From an uncultured Bacteroidales bacterium (GTDB lineage Bacteria > Bacteroidota > Bacteroidia > Bacteroidales > Paludibacteraceae), in NCBI GenBank assembly GCA_946615455.1, contig CAMOHN010000038.1:1-8923 (forward strand): a stretch of DNA of 8,923 nt, in the 5' to 3' direction. The first letter of the stretch is position 1, and each line of letters opens with the position of its first letter. A model generated the notes under the pieces. The model ran no database searches. It had not been told where the DNA came from and saw only the letters and a list, made by a program, of their open reading frames with translations. Of this stretch, positions 5,893 to 8,923 are shown in pieces. The translations under genes were made by a program, and so were the position numbers.

Positions 5893-7911
5893 TTACAGCG
5901 TTGTCACGCGGTTGCCTAAAGCATGGGACAACTGCGTGCGTATCTGTTGAAATTGCATCTGCTGCTTCATCAGCTCTTGCACCGCTTCGGTATTGCCGTC
6001 GGATTGTTGCAGCGAGTTGATCAGTTGCTGGGTCTGGTCTATACGCATGTTGATGAGACTGAACTTAAGTTCTATCAACAGCAAGAATATATGATTGTTC
6101 AGTTCTGTCAGACTCTCTTGTTTATTGACGGTCTGGGCAATGTTTTCCGATATAAACTGCTTCTCGTACATCTTGCTCAACGGGTAGGGGTCGGTCAGCA
6201 GTTGGATGGCAAGGCGGCTCACCGCTTCGTCAGGATGGTATTGGAAAAAGGTGCGGCAATCAAAGTCCGCCTCGTTGCAGTGCTGCTCATAGTCGTGCAA
6301 CACCCGAGCATAGACAGGCGATGGTGCCTCAATGCCGTCCTGCCGTAGTTGTGACAGAATGTACTCGCCTGCTGTTACGCCCTTGCCGGTCTCGTCTTCG
6401 TACAAGCGGCGGTCGCCATCGCGCAAAATGACCTGTACCAGATTGCGGTAGTTCTTGTCAATCTGTTCGTTGCGGTGCATGGTCTGTTGGTCTTGCGCGG
6501 TGTACATGAGCGAAGTATCTGGGGCTTCTTCTGCCTGCTCTGTTGTGGCAGACGGCTGTTTCTGTTGCAGGCGGCGATCGTCTATGTACTTGCGCCGCAG
6601 TCTGACCATCACGCGGTTCAGGTCTTGCTCGCTGTTGCCGGACAAGGCCGCACACAACTTGACATGCACGCTGCGCTTCACCTGCTCCGGCTCGATAGCT
6701 ATAGACTGCAGGATGTCCGTCAATGCCCGCGAACGCTTAATGGGGTCGTTACCTGCTTCGTTGAGCAACAAATTGACTTTATAGCGGATAAAGTCGGTGG
6801 TGTGCTCACGGAAGTAGGCAAGCATCTGCGAAGCATCCATGCTGCGGGCGAACGAGTCCGGGTCATGACCATCGGGCAACAACAGTACCTGCACATCCAA
6901 CCCCTCCTCCAAGCACATGTCTATGCCACGCAAGGCGGCATGTATGCCTGCTGCATCGCCGTCATAGATGACCGTTATGTTGTTGGTGAAACGGTGTATG
7001 AGTCGTATCTGCTCTTTAGTCAGTGCCGTGCCACCGCTGCTGACCACGTTCTGAAGACCGGCTTGGTACATGCTTAGCACATCCATCTGACCTTCAACCA
7101 AGTAGCAGCGGTCTTCCCGCGAAATGGTTTGCTTGGCTTGGTACATACCATACAACTCGCGCGTCTTGGAATAGATAATCGAGTCGGGCGAATTGACATA
7201 CTTGCCCGTGTTCTCTTTGTTACGCAAGATGCGACCGGCAAAAGCAACGGTCTTGCCCGAAACCGTATGGATAGGAAAGATGACGCGGTCACGAAAACGG
7301 TCGTACAACCTGCCGTCCTCGCTCTTGCCCACCAAGCCCGTACCGATACCCGTATCGGGGTTGCTTATCAGAAAAGTCTCCTGATAACCTTTGCGCAGCA
7401 ACTCCTCGGTCAGCAAATTGCCTTTTTGCGGCGAATAGCCGAGGTGATACTTACGGATGGTCTCGTCCCTCAGTCCCCGCTCGCGGAAGTAACTCAAGCC
7501 GATGGCGCGTCCCGCTTCGGTGTCCCATAACTGCTGCTCAAACCATGTGGCGGCATACTCATTGACCACGAACATCGACTCGCGGTCATCCTGCCTCTTC
7601 TGCTCTTCGGGGGTCAGTTCGCGCTCCTCAATGGGGATGTTGTAACGGCGTGCCAACATCCTGAGTGCATCGGGATAGGAGCACTGCTCAATCTCCATGA
7701 GAAACTGTGCTACATGCCCAGACTTGCCGCACCCAAAACACTTGTATATGCCTTTGGAGGGCGACACGGTGAAACTGCCGGTCTTCTCTGTGTGAAACGG
7801 ACACAAACCAATCAGGTTGGCTCCCCGTTTCTTGAGCGACACATATTGCCCCACCACATCCTCAATGCGGGCGGCAGAGAAAATCCGGTCTATCGTGTCG
7901 CGAGGTATCAT
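5893..7911 (-). CDS. dnaG: DNA primase DnaG
   Basis: The 672-residue product is the replicative primase, which makes RNA primers at the fork together with the DnaB helicase. The N-terminal CHC2 zinc finger has Cys37, His40, Cys58 and Cys61 (CPFH ... CFGC). The catalytic core includes FRDRVIFPI (206-214) and FAGRIL (224-229). The TOPRIM motifs are EGQMD (Glu273), SGGTALT (292-298), DGDAAG (317-322, Asp317 and Asp319) and DGHDPDSF (347-354). A long Gln-rich helical C-terminus (about 460-672) is in the position of the DnaB-binding domain and is too divergent to assign residues. ATG 7911 is chosen because it precedes MIPRDTIDRIF, the usual DnaG N-terminus. The longer frame opens at a TTG (7980) inside the upstream gene. 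The start shares its A with the TGA stop of the outer-membrane protein gene (TGATG), implying translational coupling. The usual rpsU-dnaG-rpoD context is absent. Confidence 0.97.
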   Translation of the reverse strand: MIPRDTIDRIFSAARIEDVVGQYVSLKKRGANLIGLCPFHTEKTGSFTVSPSKGIYKCFGCGKSGHVAQFLMEIEQCSYPDALRMLARRYNIPIEERELTPEEQKRQDDRESMFVVNEYAATWFEQQLWDTEAGRAIGLSYFRERGLRDETIRKYHLGYSPQKGNLLTEELLRKGYQETFLISNPDTGIGTGLVGKSEDGRLYDRFRDRVIFPIHTVSGKTVAFAGRILRNKENTGKYVNSPDSIIYSKTRELYGMYQAKQTISREDRCYLVEGQMDVLSMYQAGLQNVVSSGGTALTKEQIRLIHRFTNNITVIYDGDAAGIHAALRGIDMCLEEGLDVQVLLLPDGHDPDSFARSMDASQMLAYFREHTTDFIRYKVNLLLNEAGNDPIKRSRALTDILQSIAIEPEQVKRSVHVKLCAALSGNSEQDLNRVMVRLRRKYIDDRRLQQKQPSATTEQAEEAPDTSLMYTAQDQQTMHRNEQIDKNYRNLVQVILRDGDRRLYEDETGKGVTAGEYILSQLRQDGIEAPSPVYARVLHDYEQHCNEADFDCRTFFQYHPDEAVSRLAIQLLTDPYPLSKMYEKQFISENIAQTVNKQESLTELNNHIFLLLIELKFSLINMRIDQTQQLINSLQQSDGNTEAVQELMKQQMQFQQIRTQLSHALGNRVTTL

Positions 7912-8663
7912 CAGTCGTGCTGCTGCCAGAGATAGACACCCACCTTCACTTGCCACTGATCCAGACGACCGCGCGTCCAACGGTCATCCCCGTCTTGACG
8001 CAATGCATTGAAGGTGATTTCTTTGTAAGGATTCATGATACCAAAATCGTATCCGCCGCGTATGAAGTAGCGGTCGAATTGGAAACCGGCTCCCACACCC
8101 CATGTCACATTCAGCGGACGGATATAGGCATCCTGCTCAGCGGCATACGATTCGTGTTTAACCGACATGTTCAGTTCCGAACCGTCCTTATTGCGGTAGT
8201 GGTCATCAGCCTTGTATGAGGCCACTTGCAGGGTCGGACCCGTGTAAAGCATGAGGAAAGTGCGTTGAGCTATCTCAAACTTATACTGCCAGTCCACAAA
8301 CACTTCGCCTTGGTGATAGCGATATTGGCTGCGGTAGTCAATGGTGGATAACAAGGTCATCTTGCCGGTAGGCTCATATCCATAGTCGGTCCATGCCGTC
8401 TGACCGGCTGCAAAACTATAGTTAATACCCAATGAGAAACCGAAACCTGCAATCAGGTTCTCGTCATACACCAAGCCCAACTTGAACCCATTCATGGTAC
8501 GGGCATCGGTATGTGACTGGCTCTCACCAAAAATGGTGGGCGAGTTGAGACGGTAAGTGGGTTGCACAAAACCCGCTTGAATACCTACCGAGCGATTTGC
8601 GTCCTTAGCAAAGAGAGTGCCTGCTGTCAGTATTAGGCACAAAAAGAATAATGGTTTACGCAT
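7911..8663 (-). CDS. Outer-membrane beta-barrel (porin-family-like) protein
   Basis: The 250-residue product starts with a classic Sec signal peptide: MRKP, a Leu/Phe-rich core, then TLFA with likely cleavage before KDAN (residue 20). The mature part alternates hydrophobic and polar residues with many Gly, Tyr and Phe, as in small outer-membrane beta barrels (FKLGLVYDENLIAGFGFSLG, VGAGFQFDRYFIRGGYDFG). It ends in VKVGVYLW followed by QQHD, so the terminal aromatic strand is present but not at the very end. The ATG at 8663 is chosen. In-frame ATGs at 8672 and 8678 and an upstream codon at 8711 are less likely, because the predicted transcription start lies near 8682 and a start at 8663 gives the cleanest signal peptide. 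The cargo or function is unknown. The stop overlaps the dnaG start by one base. Confidence 0.85.
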   Translation of the reverse strand: MRKPLFFLCLILTAGTLFAKDANRSVGIQAGFVQPTYRLNSPTIFGESQSHTDARTMNGFKLGLVYDENLIAGFGFSLGINYSFAAGQTAWTDYGYEPTGKMTLLSTIDYRSQYRYHQGEVFVDWQYKFEIAQRTFLMLYTGPTLQVASYKADDHYRNKDGSELNMSVKHESYAAEQDAYIRPLNVTWGVGAGFQFDRYFIRGGYDFGIMNPYKEITFNALRQDGDDRWTRGRLDQWQVKVGVYLWQQHD

Positions 8664-8687
8664 AATGTTCATTGTCATAAAGTGGCG

Positions 8688-8721
8688 CAAAGATAAGGCA
8701 AACCCAGCCATTCTCCCAAAA
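8688..8721 (-). promoter_or_regulatory. Bacteroidetes-type promoter for the OMP-dnaG unit
   Basis: On the minus strand, TTTTG (8721-8717) is followed by 21 bases and then TATCTTTG (8695-8688), an exact TAnnTTTG -7 element. The predicted start near 8682 gives a leader of about 18 bases to ATG 8663. No other TAnnTTTG match was noticed in the gaps before dnaG, the radical SAM gene or the helicase gene, so this may drive all four genes. Confidence 0.7.
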
Positions 8722-8753
8722 TAAAAACATAGTAAAAAGACTTATATACTATT

Positions 8754-8768
8754 TGCTGAAAATCAGCA
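8754..8768. repeat. Small perfect hairpin, TGCTGA / TCAGCA
   Basis: TGCTGA (8754-8759) and TCAGCA (8763-8768) form a 6-bp stem with a 3-base A/T loop. It lies about 94 bases downstream of the stop codon of the minus-strand gene at the window edge, and 33 bp upstream of the OMP promoter. There is no T-run right after the stem on either strand, so it is a weak candidate for an intrinsic terminator. It could equally be an operator or chance. Confidence 0.35.
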
Positions 8769-8827
8769 GTGATTAAAGTTCTGAATGGATACGAATATTC
8801 TACTTTTTTATGCTGTAAACGATAGAA

Positions 8828-8849
8828 TATCAATAAAATATCAATAAAA
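8828..8849. repeat. 11-bp perfect tandem repeat, two copies
   Basis: TATCAATAAAA occurs at 8828-8838 and again directly at 8839-8849, followed by a partial copy (TAAAA, 8850-8854). The unit is about one helical turn, so the AT-rich tracts are in phase, which favours DNA bending or cooperative protein binding. It lies about 107 bp upstream of the -33 element of the OMP-dnaG promoter and just after the stop of the preceding gene. The rest of 8722-8861 is AT-rich and shows no gene. Confidence 0.7.
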
Positions 8850-8861
8850 TAAAAGTGCCTA

Positions 8862-8923
8862 TTAAACGGCCGACTGAAGCGGACGGCAGTAGACTTCGCC
8901 TTCCAACACGCCACGGGTAATGC
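8862..8923 (-). CDS. 3' end of an unidentified gene, truncated by the window edge
   Basis: On the minus strand the last 62 bases read as 19 sense codons ending in TAA (8864-8862), giving ITRGVLEGEVYCRPLQSAV. Codon choice (GGC, CGT, GAA, CTT, CCG) matches the confirmed genes here, and the base composition switches sharply from AT-rich to GC-rich exactly at the stop. That boundary is the main reason to call it coding. The fragment is too short to name. The gene would lie upstream of the OMP gene in the same orientation, separated from it by about 200 bp that include a promoter. Confidence 0.6.
   Translation of the reverse strand, partial: ITRGVLEGEVYCRPLQSAV

Noticed and set aside
6475..7077. 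200-codon plus-strand ORF opposite dnaG
   Set aside because: It lies wholly within well-supported primase coding sequence. Such antisense frames are common over GC-balanced genes, and no promoter or domain supports it.
7912..7980. Longer dnaG reading frame with 23 extra N-terminal codons
   Set aside because: It would begin at a TTG inside the OMP gene, and the extra residues look like low-complexity out-of-frame translation. The ATG at 7911 gives the normal DnaG N-terminus.
8675..8914. Possible 79-codon minus-strand ORF upstream of the OMP gene
   Set aside because: Most of it covers AT-rich intergenic DNA and the OMP promoter. It has no recognisable features and runs through the end of a better-supported frame at 8862-8923.

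Overview
The window looks like ordinary, gene-dense chromosome from a member of Bacteroidota, most likely order Bacteroidales. This rests on three things. There are exact matches to the Bacteroidetes promoter consensus (TTTG / TAnnTTTG). Start codons have A-rich leaders with no strong Shine-Dalgarno sequence. The protein content also fits: a SusD-era style surface lipoprotein of the DUF6242 type, a small beta-barrel protein, and a Bacteroidales-like RhlE-type helicase. Genus cannot be fixed from the sequence alone. I see no phage, insertion sequence, CRISPR array, tRNA or rRNA.

Left part (1-2323): a plus-strand pair encodes a short-chain polyprenyl diphosphate synthase and an uncharacterised 255-residue helical protein. 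They converge on a minus-strand 5-formyltetrahydrofolate cyclo-ligase gene, with a 26-bp overlap of the two coding ends.

Middle (2324-3752): the cyclo-ligase gene and a plus-strand beta-propeller lipoprotein gene diverge from one compact intergenic region. Two consensus promoters there are interleaved face to face around a single dyad axis. The lipoprotein gene then converges on the next unit with only 13 bp between stop codons.

Right part (3766-8663): four minus-strand genes are probably co-transcribed from a promoter near 8690. In order of transcription they are a small outer-membrane beta-barrel protein, DNA primase (dnaG), a radical SAM protein and a DEAD-box RNA helicase. The first two share a TGATG stop/start junction, and the later gaps are 39 and 33 bp. 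Upstream lies about 200 bp of AT-rich DNA with an 11-bp tandem repeat and a small hairpin, then the last 19 codons of another minus-strand gene running off the window.

No wholly new system is evident. The items most worth checking are the symmetric divergent promoter, the translational coupling of an envelope protein to the replication primase, the conserved-looking unknown gene beside the polyprenyl synthase, and the heptamer repeat in front of the radical SAM gene.
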